Positions 33,706 through 46,439 of a stretch of DNA of 64,000 bases are shown piece after piece. A program made the translations under genes and the position numbers. The notes under the pieces were generated by a model that saw nothing but the letters and a program-made list of their open reading frames with translations, had not been told where the DNA came from and made no database searches. Source of the DNA: Rutpela maculata (Eukaryota > Arthropoda > Insecta > Coleoptera > Cerambycidae); assembly GCA_936432065.2 (NCBI GenBank), contig OW386287.2:189347729-189411728 (forward strand), given 5' to 3'. Position 1 is the first letter of the stretch. The number at the start of each line of letters is the position of its first letter.

Positions 33706-35734
33706 AAATGCATTATAAGACACGAGCTAAAATCATATTTTCACGGTTGTATATTACATTATGAAATGTATATTTGTAAAATATATAAATATTTAGATAT
33801 TAAAGTGAAATATCATTCTACCAGATTTCTATTCAATTACAAAAACATAAAAATCAAAAATTTTTTTCAAATTTAAATCATTATTAACATTTTTATTTAC
33901 CAATCGATTTTGTTCAAAAACAATAGGGTTCTTCCTCTAGCCAACACTAACTTACTGTCCAAATTTCAATACAATCGGATTTTTCTTTCTTGAGTTATCG
34001 TGCTTACAAGAAACGTGACGGACGGACGGACAGACGGACATTTTGAAAGTTGTTCAGAATTCGTTCACTAACACAATGATATGAACATTTTTTATCTGCG
34101 AGCGATATTTACTGATTTAGAAATGTGCCGATCAAATACAATATACTCTTCGTTTTTGCGAAGAGTATAATAATACATATATTTTTATTTTGTCAGTTAT
34201 TCGTAATAGAAATCACCAACGCAGTGAGGCTAAGAAACGTTCCCAAGGTAGAGGCTAGTAACACATGATGTTATCTCCTTACAGACACACCGGCCTGTGT
34301 GTGTAATGTGAGCCCGTTATTTTTTATTAGGGATTAATGTAATATTATTGATCAGCATGCTTTAGAACCCAAAATTTGAAGACATTTTGATTTATGATTT
34401 TCGAATTACGGTACCCTAAAATTATATTTTTCTAATATTAAGTAATTAATAACTTTTACCTACGATCACTACTGTAAATAGTAAAAAACACACTACCTGC
34501 CATCTATGTAAGTTGAATTTTACATATTGTAAACAAAACGCACTGTAAACAAACCGCACGGTAAACAAAACGCACGGGACACGCAAATATAGGTGGCTTA
34601 TATCGCTAACGCGGGGTTTAAAAAAACAAATGCGCCTACGTAATTTTCAAACGCTATCAAAACTGACTTAATATTTGTTGCATAACATTGTTGACTAGTA
34701 AACTAAATCCAGATTTTACCAAATAAATAAATAAATATGATCGTAGGTAAAGTATAGTACATAATTCGAGTTATAAAGCAATTACGCACTCATGGAAATA
34801 CGCACTCGCCGCTACGCGGCATCGTGCGTAATATGCTTCTTACAACACTCATTACGTAATATACTATTAAACGAAATATATTTCGAAAAAAATTCATTCT
34901 TCATTTTTTATTTAAATTCAACCAGCGTTATCTCTGCTTTCAAATTTCTTGGTCTAAAAATTTTCTTTGAAAAATCAGAATGTACCATCGTGATTTGACT
35001 GAAGATTCTAATGTTCAAACATTGCAAGAAGACTTATTTTTTAGAAGACTTCAAGAAATTTTACTTCGTATTAATGATTCATTTAGTCATATTTATGGAG
35101 CTAAGTTTAATAGAAATGTGTCGAAACATACATATTTTATTAAATATAGACATTTGACAGAAAAATGTTCAGTGTAATCACGTCTAAAGTACACAGGACG
35201 AAAAAAATTTCCAGAAATTTTCCCGTGGTCAATGGTAACGAATAAAAAAACATCTGATTGGCCATACAAGATAGGTATGAAATTTTTATTTAAAAATGCC
35301 ATCAATCTACTATTTTCTCACTACTTACCATTCGTTTGAATGAATTACTACATATACTTCATACTCATATAGTATGCGTAAGAGCTATCATTACACGCCC
35401 ACAGAATAATATATCATTAATCTTCGTCTACTTTTGCTTCACTATGTCGCAATAAATTTTTTACTATTCTTAGAGTTTTACTTACATATTTCAAACAATT
35501 CTGTGTAAGTTTTACATTAAAAATTCGTATAGACTTGAATGAAATCTCGGATTATGCTATGTTTAAAGATATAAGATATATTATGTGCATACATTATGGA
35601 ATAAAGAGAACGCTTTACTCCGTAGAAAGTACATTTTGTAAAGCACTGAAAAGGAAGGAATCTACATTATGATTTATTTCTCATTATCTGCATCTACGGT
35701 GCAAGGCATAATTTATATATTTTTAGTAAGGAAT
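33706..35734. other. no gene recognised; short tandem repeats
   Basis: A GACG/GGAC-type short tandem repeat lies at about 34017-34040. Three to four copies of GTAAACAAAACGCAC-like sequence lie at about 34528-34577. A palindromic patch ATTACGCAC...GTGCGTAAT lies near 34780-34832. Open frames of 65-70 codons at 34792-35305 have no recognised domain. Confidence 0.4.
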
Positions 35735-35845
35735 CTAGCATCCAAAAGACGCGTCTAAAATGCCGAATCCTGAACTCGCGGGTATACAATTTAAAAAATG
35801 TGGATATTATCCAGAATTTTATGCCGAATCCGATTCCATAGTAGT
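35735..35845 (+). repeat. short coding-like repeat, inverted copy near 43.7 kb
   Basis: Encodes ELAGIQFKKCGYYPEFYAES. The minus-strand segment at about 43690-43795 encodes ELAGIKFKKYGYYPEFYAEF with clear nucleotide similarity. The protein segment is not one I recognise. Confidence 0.5.
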
Positions 35846-35892
35846 CTACCTACTAACGTTTTTGTTATGAAGACATGAAACAAAGTAAAATT

Positions 35893-36719
35893 GTAACAGA
35901 CTTACACTTTTCAAATCACAGCGAAGCAGACAGTAGAATATTTGCAATAGTTCAGTCCCTATCAAATTTGAATTACAAAAAGCTACTGATACAGACATTT
36001 TTGTGATGGCACTATATCATGCTACTAGAATAAACGTAAATGAGTTGTAGATTCGATGTGTATATAGGTACTTATTCATTGCATAATACAAAAACTGTCG
36101 ACTACGCAGAATACATCATAAATTTATTTGGGCAATTTTTTTCTATGTACTTACGTCTTAAATGGTTGTGATACGGTCAATTTTCCTTTCAGAAAAGGAA
36201 AAACTTACGTATTCAAAACATGCCTCAAATATGCCAATGATCCTAAGTTACAGTCAATATTGAATTTCCCACTCGACAATTCATTTGATAGTGCTGAATT
36301 TGAAAACTCTGCACGATATTTCTTTAAAGTCTTATATGGTAGACCGTTTTTCATTGGTAATTTGGACAATTTGCGAGCCCATTTATCTCACACTTGTAAA
36401 TCCGATATTCGAAATTTCATACCAACTGAAGACTCATTTCACCAGCACTGAGCTGCCTACCAAATAATTATTTGGAAGACAGCAAGTTGCGTCAATCCAG
36501 TGTTTCCCAATCCTAAAGATTTTGGTTGGGTTTCGAAGGACAATATATTAGTACCAAGACTTATGACAAAAAGTGTCCGTCCGAACGCCTGGAAATATAT
36601 TTTGTAAATGCAAGCAATTCCAAAATTGCATTGGAAACTGCAGTTGTGCTAAGGCCGGTTTGGCGTGCATAATAGGTTGTTTTTTGAAGGCCGATGTCAA
36701 AGGTGTTAGTTTAACTTAG
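35893..36719 (+). pseudogene. relic of a second nuclease/CXC gene
   Basis: Pieces in three frames follow the order seen in the 17.6-22.1 kb gene: SNHSEADSRIF (35908-), ATDTDIFVMALYH (35982-), YVLNGCDTVNFPFRKGK (about 36150-36200), VLYGRPFFIGNLDNLR, then AAYQIIIWKTASC (36452-), DFGWVSKDNILVPRLM and CKCKQFQNC...CSCAKAGLAC (36603-36680). EAD, DTD and GCD are the FEN1/Asteroid-type acidic motifs and the Cys cluster is CXC-like. Stops after FQTFL-type shifts, at 36050 and at 36449, and frame changes show decay. It is too diverged from the first gene to be a recent copy. The N-terminal nuclease motifs and TIRs were not found. Confidence 0.65.
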
Positions 36720-37037
36720 TTTAACCTTAATTTATACTATAGTATTATTACAATACACTTAATTATAGCATTATAACATCAATCATATGTATAACGACTT
36801 ACCTATAATACTCCAATTTTAGTTATATCATATGTATTATGTACACATAATTTACAGTACATACAACCATTATTTTGTCAAGACGAAAAATATTTTAATT
36901 TCATTTTAGTTGTTTTTAAATTAAATACAGATAATTTGTTTTGTTTCTAAGCATTATTTATGATTTGTACGAACTTTCATATTAAAGACGTTACAAAAAT
37001 GTTGCTTATACCTCACAAAAAAATTAATAAAATAATG
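36720..37037. other. no gene recognised
   Basis: AT-rich flank between the relic and the following MITE. Confidence 0.4.
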
Positions 37038-37260
37038 TACAGTGCCCGTCACAATAATCTTGCCAACCTACATTTTTAGAAATTCTCTACATTTCCTCCT
37101 GGTGTATATTATTGGATTTTTTTGTTTATTTTGTTAATTGTCCTCTGGTGTATAAGAATAAAATGTCAATTGTGTTGTGGTAAAGGATGGCAGATTTATA
37201 TAACTGATAAATCAAATAAAACTTGCCATAGGTGGCAAAATTATTGTGACGAGCACTGTA
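37038..37260. mobile_element. 223-bp mariner-type MITE
   Basis: Ends TACAGTGCCCGTCACAATAA and its near inverse TTATTGTGACGAGCACTGTA. The ends start and stop with TA, as expected for Tc1/mariner-like TA targeting. There is no coding sequence. Confidence 0.75.
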
Positions 37261-38331
37261 CGTAATAATAAATACTTTTATTATAACAGCAATGCCTCGA
37301 AATCATGTGTAAATAGCTTAGAAAGACAAGACCGCGCGCGCGGCAGACCAAAACAATGCGCTTCATTTTAAAAAAAATCATATCTCCTAAATTATTCAGC
37401 GAATTAAAAAATTGTTTTAATAAAAAATGTTCGTTGGTCTATTCTACGTATTTCGTTTCGAATTACTACACATCTATCTGCAATAATAACAAAAGTACCT
37501 CGATGCCGAAAATTACACTACACTTTCCGAGCACATATTATTTAAACAATTTATAGTGTTATTTATAATGAAAATAATGTCTCTTTATTACACTTGTTTG
37601 AAACTACAAACATTAAGCTTTCGATTGATATAAGAATTATTAAAAAATCTTTATAAATAAGCTCGTAAATGCAATGTAAACGAAAGATAATGCAATATTT
37701 AAGAGTATAATCTGCGGTCAGTGAAATGAAGAAACGAATTATTCGGTTTATTTTTGAAGATAGAAACTTCAAATTTTGTACGTATGTATTAAAATATATA
37801 TTCTAGTTCCTCACGTTTTTATTTTTTTGTTTTAGTCAAAAACACGTGATCAACGAAAAAATGGACGTCGAAAAATTGGAATTTACAAAAAACGAAATCG
37901 TGACGACCTAGATAGTCCATAATTAATTACGTGGATAAAATATAACCTCTTAATTTTCAAACATAGATTCAATAAATAGTTTCCAATTTTGCCGTCAATA
38001 GATGGCACTCGCCTCGGCATTCGCATAGCTTTACACGCTCTCAGACTTTAGGGAGGAACTTGTTGTCATGGAGACCTGACGCGAATGAATGCTTGCCAGG
38101 GAAGCATTTAGGAGTTCTGGTAATATCTTAAATTTATTTATAAATTATTTTATCTTACAGGAATTACTTAATAGATGAAATTCTTGAAAATGTTAATACA
38201 TAAATAAAAGGTGCCAAATAGAGAGGACCGGTTTTGTATAAACACTCCTACAAATTTTATTATGAAAATTTGAATGCGGTTTTTAGTTAGGTCAGAAATC
38301 AATTTATTCGAAATTATTACCAAGCAAAATG
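37261..38331. other. no gene recognised
   Basis: AT-rich sequence; 60-70 codon frames without domains. Confidence 0.4.
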
Positions 38332-38439
38332 TACAGGGTGTCCCAGTCAACGCGCTATGCTGGGTTTTCTCGGTAGTTTCTGAGATAAGTTTATGGTTCA
38401 AAATCCAATCTGACGTAGGTTTTCCGAGGAATCTCATAC

Positions 38440-39570
38440 TGCTAAGATATTTAGGAATCCAAAATGACGGACGAATTTCGTCATCTACGATCCTATTCGA
38501 CTGAAAATCGATATCTGGGGGTTTTCGGGGATGCGGTTTACGAATTTTTGGTCAAAATTTAGGAATCCAAGATGGCGGACGAATTTCGTCATCTATGGAC
38601 CTATTCGACTGAAAATCGATATCTGGGGGTTTTCGGGGATGCGGGTTATGAATTTTTGATCAAAATTTAGGACTCCAAGATGGCGGACGAATTTCGTCAT
38701 CTATGGTCCTATTTGACTAAAAATCGATATCGGATGGTTTTCGGGGATGCGGGTTACGAATTTTTGGTCAAAATTTAGGAATCCAAGATGGCGGACGAAT
38801 TTCGTCATCTATGGACATATTCGACTGAAAATCGATATCTGGGGGTTTTCGGGGATGCGGGTTATGAATTTTTGATCAAAATTTAGGACTCCAAGATGGC
38901 GGACGAATTTCGTCATCTATGGTCCTATTTGACTAAAAATCGATATCGGAGGGTTTTCGGGGATGCGGGTTACGAATTCTTGGTCAAAATTTAGGAATCT
39001 AAGATGGCGGACGAATTTCGTGATCTATAGTCCTATTCGACTGAAAATCGATATCTGGGGGTTTTCGGGGATGCGGGTTACGAATTTTTGATCAAAATTT
39101 AGGACTCCAAGATGGCGGACGAATTTCGTCATCTATGCTCCTATTTGGCTGAAAATCGATATCTGGGGGTTTTCGGGGATGCGGGTTACGAATTTTTGAT
39201 CAAAATTTAGGACTCCAAGATGGCGGACGAATTTCGTCATCTATGGTCCTATTTGGCTGAAAATCGATATCTGGGGGTTTTCGGGGATGCGGGTTACGAA
39301 TTTTTTATCAAAATTTAGGACTCCAAGATGGCGGACGAATTTCGTCATCTATGGTCCTATTTGGCTGAAAATCGATGTCTGGGGGTTTTCGGGGATGCGG
39401 GTTACGAATTTTCGGTCAAAATTTAGAAAACCAAGATGGCGGATGAATTTTGTCATCTGTGATCCTATTCGAATGAAAATCGATATCTGGGGATTTTCGG
39501 GATGCGGGTTACGAATTTTTGATAAAAATTTAGGAATCCAAGACAGCGGACGAATTATAACTATATTTTG
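38440..39570 (+). repeat. 108-bp satellite array, about 10-11 monomers
   Basis: The segment ATGGCGGACGAATTTCGTCA recurs at 38464, 38572, 38680, 38788, 38896, 39004, 39112, 39220, 39328, 39436 and about 39543, nearly always 108 bp apart. Two flavours (GAATCC or GACTCC before the ATGGCGG) partly alternate, hinting at higher-order structure. As 108 is divisible by three, the 94- and 141-codon frames are artefacts of the repeat. Confidence 0.93.
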
Positions 39571-40227
39571 ACCCCCTTTATTTATGTTATTATTGGAGAC
39601 AAAAAAAAGTTTCGTATAAGAGTTGTAAGGTTGTATACATATTTTTTTAAATGCAATTAAAAAACAATTGCTTGGATATGTCACGTGATATAACAATGAA
39701 GGTTGCTTTTTAAATGAAAAACCCTGTATATTTTTACATATTCTTTTAGATCCTTTATCCCGGATTTCAAACATATAAGGATCTAGCTGTAATATTTTTT
39801 GATATATCGGACATTAAATATGCTCCAAACATGCTTATAGGTATTTTAGGGTTTCTGACGGAGCGCAGTCAGTGGCGGATTTAGGGGGGGGGGGGGGGGG
39901 GCTATAGGGTAAAATCCAAGCGCGGCAATTTTTTTGAAAAACACCAAAGACATAAAAACAAAAAATTATTATTAATATGTTCTATCAGAACATGTTTAAT
40001 TTATTTGAGAACGTGTTTTTTATAATAACTAGACTAAAGTTCCTTATTATAGTCAACAGTACAGGGTGGTTGTGCAAACGTTAAAACCTCATTTAACTTC
40101 TTTATTTTTGGAGTTACGTAAATACGTTCAAAAATAAAAGTTATGAGATATCACATGTATTTTCCAAACATCATTTCAGCAAAACAATTCAAACAAGTCG
40201 AATTTCGGAGATATGAGCTTTACCTTG
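39571..40227. other. no gene; G-homopolymer next to a hAT-like end
   Basis: AGTGGCGGATTTAGG at about 39871-39885 resembles a hAT-type terminus (CAGTGGCGGAT) and runs into about 18 G at 39884-39901. The matching end was not found. Confidence 0.35.
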
Positions 40228-40716
40228 GTTTTACTTCCACATCCAGTGGAAGTATAGTAACGACAAAAAATTTTTTTTAAATTTTTATTGTTTAAATAGG
40301 CTCAGAATGTCATGAAACGTCGAGATTTTAAGTTTGAGCGAAAAAAAAATTTCTGTCTGTCGGTCTGTAACTTTTTTGTGCGCACGTTTACTCTGTAACC
40401 GTTTAAGATATTGACTTGAAATTTGGTACACAAATGTACTTTAACGAGATCTGGAACTAGATTATATTTTCATTTTGTTCCGTCAGAGGGTTGGGGGGTA
40501 AATTGGGGTAAATTTGGGGTAACCAGCTAAATCAAGCAGCTAATAGTCCAGAAAATTGGTATTTAGTATATACAAGAGAAGCTAAGGTCTCAAAAAATGT
40601 TTGGCATTAGCCACCCCCACCCCATTACTAAATTTTTTCGTTGTGAATGAGTTGGATCGAAAATCTGGATGCGGAAGTAATGATTCCTTGGGCAGCGGTT
40701 TTTTTAAATAGAACAC
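40228..40716 (-). repeat. dispersed repeat family E, minus copy
   Basis: Begins with the small palindrome CTTCCACATCCAGTGGAAG followed by TATAGTAACGACAAAAAA, and ends with GGCAGCGG near 40700. It is the inverse of the units at 41815-42470, 42550-43043 and 60290-62256. Shared text includes AACGTGCGCAC-type sequence and a T/C-rich CTGTCTGTCGG run. Confidence 0.7.
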
Positions 40717-40723
40717 CCCCATA

Positions 40724-41455
40724 TATTTTTACACTATTTGAAAGGCCATAGAAAAATCTTTTCAATGATATATGACCCAGTCTGTTCACTTTTTAAATTT
40801 TTTTTCCGATTTGAATCTAATTTTACTTATGGAACAAATTAGGATCTACTTATTACCAGAAAAAAATTCACGTCCTACAAATGCAAAGCCACCTGCGGTA
40901 CCAAAATATGCGGATAAAATCAAAAAATCATATTAGGCATATTTTTATTGGAAAATTTTGTTAATGAAAGAATTGTTCAGAAACCTTAAGTCCAAAATTT
41001 AATCAAAAAAAATATATAAATTTTTATTAAAATAATGTCCAAGTCCGAAAATATCATTTGAATGGGTTTTTTCGTTTAGAAAACTGTACTATGACAATTT
41101 TGTTTGAAATTAAACCCAAGCTGCAGGTAGTTGTAAAACAGTTTTTTTTTAAATACCTAATTATTTTCAAAATTTTTTAAATTTCAAGTTTTTCATTTTT
41201 TAATTTTGATTAAATTTTGGCCATTTTGGACAATTCTTAACAAGTTTTATTAACAAAATTTTCCGATAAAAAAATGCCTAATATGATTTTCCGATTTTCT
41301 CCACATATTTTGGTACCGCAGGTGGCTTTGGTACCGTAGGAGGCGAATGTTTTTCTGATCATAAGTAGATACTAGTTTGTTCTATACTTAAGTAAAATGC
41401 GATTCAAATCGGAAAAAAAATAAAGTTATTGGGGTGTTACCATTTCAAGTGAAAC
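40724..41455. repeat. palindromic repeat
   Basis: The left arm, with GATTTGAATC, TGCGGTACCAAAATATG and ATATTAGGCATA, is mirrored at 41200-41450. The central segment with ATATCATTTGAATGGGTTTT also occurs near 26690. No coding sequence. Confidence 0.6.
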
Positions 41456-41814
41456 ACACTGTATCAATTATTGAAATTCTCCATTTTATTTAAAATAAAG
41501 TGAAATTAGACAGAACTAACATATTGTTTATTTTAATTTACATACTTTTGTTTTCCATGGCTAATTTGATAAATTGTAAATTTATAGTAAATTAGACAAA
41601 ATTTGTTTAAGATAAGTACCATGTATTATATTATAAATACAAAGCTTTTTTTATGGCGTTTCAAATGGTACATATATGGAGTGTTCCTTTAAAAAAAAGC
41701 AAAGTAAAGTTCATATCTCCGAAATGCGACTTTCAATAGGCATGTCCACAAAATTTTAATTTCAATTGGGAATGATAGAATTATCGATATTGTACACTAA
41801 TTTAACAATAAAAA

Positions 41815-42470
41815 AAACCGCTGCCCAACTTCCACATCCAGATTTTCTATCCAAGTCACTCACAACGAAAAAATGTTGTATGTGGAAATAATTGTTTAAT
41901 AATATAATATTTGAAATTCTCTACCTCAAAAACCCATAAAACGATACCCCACATCGGTAATGGGGTGAGGGTGGTGATAGAGGGTGGTAATGGGGGTGGA
42001 TAAGGTAAAAAAATATTTTGAGGTTTCTAGTTCTTGTACACACACTAAATTAATTTTTTTTTCATCCCCTTTAATAATGGGGTGGGGGCTAATGCCAAAA
42101 TTTTTTTTGAGACCTTAGCTTCTCTTGTATATAGTAAATACCAATTTTATGAACTCTTACCTGCTTGATTTACCTATTTACCCCAAATTTACCCCAATTT
42201 ACCCCCAACTCTTCGACGGAACAAGATGAAAATATAATCTAGTTCTAGATCTCGTTAAAGTACATAAGTGTACTAAATTTCAAGTGAGTATCTCAAACGG
42301 TTCCAGAGTAAACGTGCGCACAAAAAAAAAGTTAGACCGACAGACACAGAATTTTTTTTGCTCAAACTTAAAATCTCGACGTTTCATGACATTCTAAGCC
42401 TATTTGAACAATAAAAATTTTTAAAAAATTTTTTTGTCGTTACTATACTTCCACTGGATGTTGAAGTAAT
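41815..42470 (+). repeat. family E, plus copy
   Basis: Starts ACCGCTGCCCAACTTCCACA and ends CTATACTTCCACTGGATG. Contains the GTAATGGGGTGAGGG purine-rich stretch and AACAAGATGAAAATATAATC shared with the other copies. Confidence 0.7.
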
Positions 42471-42549
42471 ATATGTATCCTTATTTTGCCAGTTATTCGT
42501 AATAGGCATCGCCCCAACATAACGAGGATTTTTGGTAATTTTTCAATAA

Positions 42550-43043
42550 AAATTCTTGGCCTATGGTAAAAAAATATTTTGAGGTTTTTGGTTCTTGTAC
42601 ATACACTAAATCACACTTTTTTTTCGTCCCCTTAAAAAGTGGGGTAGGGGTGGTAATGGGGGTAGCTAATGTCAAAAATTTTTTCGAGACCCTAGCTTCT
42701 CTTATATATACTAAATACCAATTTTACGGACTCTTACCTGCTTGATTTACCTGTTTACCTCCCCATTTACCCCAATTTACAACCCAACCCTTCGATGGAA
42801 TAAGATGAAAATATAATCTAGTTCCAGATCCCGTTAAAGTACATAAGTGTACCAAATTTCAAGTCAATATCTTAAACGGTTCCAGAGTAATCGTGCGCAC
42901 AAAAAAGTTAGACAGACAGGCAGAATTTTTTTTTTGCTCAAACTTAAAATGTCGACCTTTCATGACAGTCTAAGCCTATTTGAACAATAAAAACATTCAA
43001 AAATTTTTTGTTACTATACTACCACTGGATGTGGAAGTAATCA
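42550..43043 (+). repeat. family E, second plus copy (5' truncated)
   Basis: Begins within the TGGTAAAAAAATATTTTGAG part and ends ACCACTGGATGTGGAAG. It lies directly after the previous copy. The opposed 60-codon frames at 42493-42745 are repeat-derived. Confidence 0.65.
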
Positions 43044-43292
43044 ATATTCTATTTTCAAGAAAAAGAACGCCATTGCCATGTAAACCGGAAGTGATATTTA
43101 AAATTTACATGCCTTTTTTTACTTTCCTTTAATGCTTTAATAGTCAATTAAGAACATAAATAATCCGATCAATTCTTCTTTGATGTTCAATTATATGTTT
43201 CTTAGCGGCATAGATTCCCCGAAAAAAAAAAATACTTATCTCAAAATCTACCGAGAAAATCGGACATAACACGTTAACTAGGACACCCTGTA

Positions 43293-45515
43293 CACTGTAA
43301 ATATACATTATGTACCTACAGATAGTTTTTTCTTTTAATTAAAAACCACTGCCTAAGGAATCACTACAACCGCATTCAGTTTTCCTACTCAAATTATTTT
43401 AAATAAAAATTCTTGTGCACCCAACGCGAAATTCGACTCTGTACGACAGAAATATATTTGAACTATTTCTCTTATATATTACACAATATGTTATTCTCCG
43501 CCTTTTTACTTGGTCGGCATATTTCATTGGTCAAAGGTGCACGCCCACCCGTATATACCCTTTTCATATATATCAATGAAAATATGTTTTGTCTTACTGC
43601 AGATTGTCCTCTTAAGTTCCAAATTTTTTTCGAAATTATTAATTTTTTTGCTATTTCGCAATCTTTGCCGACATCGCGCCCTCTGGAATCGAATTCGGCA
43701 TAAAATTCTGGATAATATCCATATTTTTTAAATTTTATACCTGCGAGTTCATACCTCATGATCGAATTCGGATCTTTAGATTCTCGACTATTTAAAATCA
43801 ACAAACAAATTGAGAAAAATACTGAAGTTTTTCGCGAAGTTTTTTTAAGAAAAAGCAGATATAGATGTAATATATGCAGTATATCCATAATAATAAGTTC
43901 ACGCCATCTCATTCACATAGTAAACTTAAATGTAGAAAACTTTCTAGGCAACGAGAATTTAAAGCCATTTCAATAAAAAAGCATATTAAGAAAATTATAT
44001 AATTTTAAGGAAATAAATCTCACAACATTAGTGATAGGCCAGTCATATAACTTATATGATATAAGAAAATAGCGGAAATGACTGGGAGATTTTTAAAAAT
44101 TTTAAATGTTGATGTTCCGAATAAAACTTTAGATTTTCCGGGTCATAATCCGTGCTCCAAAACGTTATTTCGGCTGCAACTCAAGAATTCTTAGATATAT
44201 AGAAATGTGCCTCTTATAATTCTGCCCAAAGAAGATTGTATACATTTTTTGGAGAATTGACAGTTTTCCGCAAATGAACTTAGAATGCCACAAGTTTTTT
44301 ATTTTCTGGGATAAATCGTATATTCAGTGGAATTCGCAGTGAAAATGAATACATGATTCAATAATATGATGTTTTATGATGTTCGTGAAATTATTTTTGG
44401 CAAAAAAAAATATTTTTTATAATATTCCCTGATTAATAATGATGATTAATATTGATTTGGAGCATCTTTTCCACTCCTCCTACCGTGAGCCCAGCCATCA
44501 CTACCCGAAAAATCTAAAGTTTTCCTCGGGAAGTCAAATTGAACATCTCCATACATTTTCAAAAAACCAGTTATTTCCGCTAACTCGTCGTATAACGTCT
44601 AACTTTACTGTACTATGAGTATAAATTATATTTTAAAATCGCGTATCAAACTTTTATTCGACGTTATTCTTAGTTATCTCACTTGCGGACAGCTAAACTT
44701 AAAACAATACTATTAAATAGAACCGCTCTGGATATAAGTACTTAACTTTCATATATTGATACTAGCAGTTTTTCCTAAGCCGGCGATCTTTAGAAAAACA
44801 AATATTCTTCATCCTGGATGAAGACTTTTTATCCGACTTCAAAGAGAAAGTTCTCAATTCGATTGTATGTTCTCTGTGTGTCGTTCTCGCTGTATGTAGA
44901 GCCGTAATTCCAGAAGTACTGGTTCGACTTAATTGTGGATTTCAGTGGTGAAAAGGATATAAGCTAGGAACAGTAATATGCTAAATCATCAGACCACAAA
45001 GTAAAGGTGTAAGCAAGAAAGAGGGATACAAATTTTTAATTGGTTTACTAAATCACCGGAACCTCCGCCATTTAATAGAAAACGTGGTATCTGCACAAAT
45101 ACAGCGAGTAGAAGTTGTAATTGGGCATGGCCAACTACGAATACATATTTAATTAATATATTGCCCCAATGTGGATCACTTTAATTTTTCGTGGTGCCAT
45201 TGAGATTAAAGACATAGCTAATATTTTTTTATTTTCACTTTCGAAAACAGTGAAGAAAGTGTTGTAATCTTACAAAAATTCGATTGCGAGTTTTTGACGA
45301 ATTTTGCCGGGTACCAAAAAATTAGATTAGAAAAAAATGTCCGTGTCTATGTAAGTTTGTGTGGTGGGTGTGTGTGTGTGTGTGTGTCCGTATGTGGATC
45401 GGAATTTTGTGAAATGAGCGAAGCGAATGAAGCAATCCCACGAAGGAATAAAATCACGTATATTGATACACTATTTTTTGAATAAATACTGTTAAAACAT
45501 AATATCTGAGTATTA
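43293..45515. other. no recognised gene; one longer unassigned frame
   Basis: A minus frame of 146 codons (43472-43912) contains ELAGIKFKKYGYYPEF, shared with 35.8 kb, and a hydrophobic N-terminal part, but no known domain. A GT dinucleotide run lies at about 45367-45388. The rest shows no supported feature. Confidence 0.4.
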
Positions 45516-46195
45516 TTGCAAAATTTTAAAAATTTTTATTTGTATTCGCCCTCCTCCTGGGGAATTGCCAATAACATACAAAAAGTGTTAACAGGTCAAA
45601 AACGCATAATCAGCATAACCTTTAATATGGCACGAATGGGCAGTTGCAAAAATGTTTTCAAGAGAAACAATATCCTAACGGTTCCCTCAGTATTCTTATG
45701 GAAATACGTTCTTTGTTATTCAAACATAAGTCTGATTTTAATTACATCGGTGGATATCATAGCTACAACACCAGGCATGGCAGAAACTTATCCACCTCAT
45801 TACATAAAACCAGTTGCTTCACAAATTCACTAGACTACACATTACACTACACAGACTACAATTTCATTACAATAATCAACAAATTACCAGCCCAACTAAA
45901 GGAAAGTAAGGGATATAATAAATTTAAAAAACAAACTAAACCCTTTTTTATTGAGAGGGCTTTTTATTCAGTTCAGGAATATTTAGACAGTTAGTCCTCA
46001 TTCAAGAAATTTTTGTATCCGTTATTTTGTGTTATTTCACATTTATATTGTCTTATAGACTGTATTTACATCTTATATTTTATATTTACTATTATTTATT
46101 TATCCTTGACTTGCCACATGTGCATAATTATGTATCTACCTATTGGCCAATAAACTGTCTATCTAAATATCTATCTATCTATCTATCTATCGGAA
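45516..46195 (+). pseudogene. 3' end of a non-LTR retrotransposon (reverse transcriptase C-terminus)
   Basis: Frame 1 has GQKRIISITFNMARMGSCKN and ILTVPSVFLW. Frame 2, after a shift near 45715, has SYNTRHGRNLS, TIINKLPAQLKES and ERAFYSVQEYLDS before a stop. This order (QKRxxR, NILxLPS, YNTR, NKLP, YSVxEYL) is typical of the tail of insect Jockey/CR1-like ORF2. The copy is 5' truncated. It ends in a TATC short-repeat tail near 46155-46195, as many LINE 3' ends do. A second small piece of the same region lies at about 46301-46390. Confidence 0.75.
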
Positions 46196-46300
46196 ATCTT
46201 AATGGAAAATTTGTATCTTAATGAATCTCATTAAAGTACAGGTAGAGAATCTTTAATAAACAAATTAAAGTGTGGGAATAGAAAATAGTACATCATGAAC

Positions 46301-46390
46301 CTAACAATATCCTAACGGTTCCCTCAGTGTTCTTATCGAAATGCGTTCTTTGTGTATTCAGACTTAAGTCTGATTTTAATTACGACCCGC
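46301..46390 (+). repeat. short duplicate of LINE coding sequence
   Basis: CAATATCCTAACGGTTCCCT and AAGTCTGATTTTAATTAC match 45668-45750 closely. A second truncated copy of the same LINE family. Confidence 0.7.
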
Positions 46391-46439
46391 AAAGCTATAT
46401 ATCTTTTTTATATACTAACATAATAACAATTAAGTGATA

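Larger units (their letters stand above)
38332..43292. repeat. distant inverted pair TACAGGGTGTCC enclosing 5 kb
   Basis: 38332-about 38410 (TACAGGGTGTCCCAGTCAAC, then TTTTCTCGGTAG) is the inverse of about 43215-43292 with several differences. It could be one element with short TIRs carrying later insertions, or two separate solo ends in opposite orientation. No transposase is seen between. Confidence 0.5.

Noticed and set aside
39287..39774. 94- and 141-codon frames
   Set aside because: They are produced by the 108-bp satellite, whose period is divisible by three.
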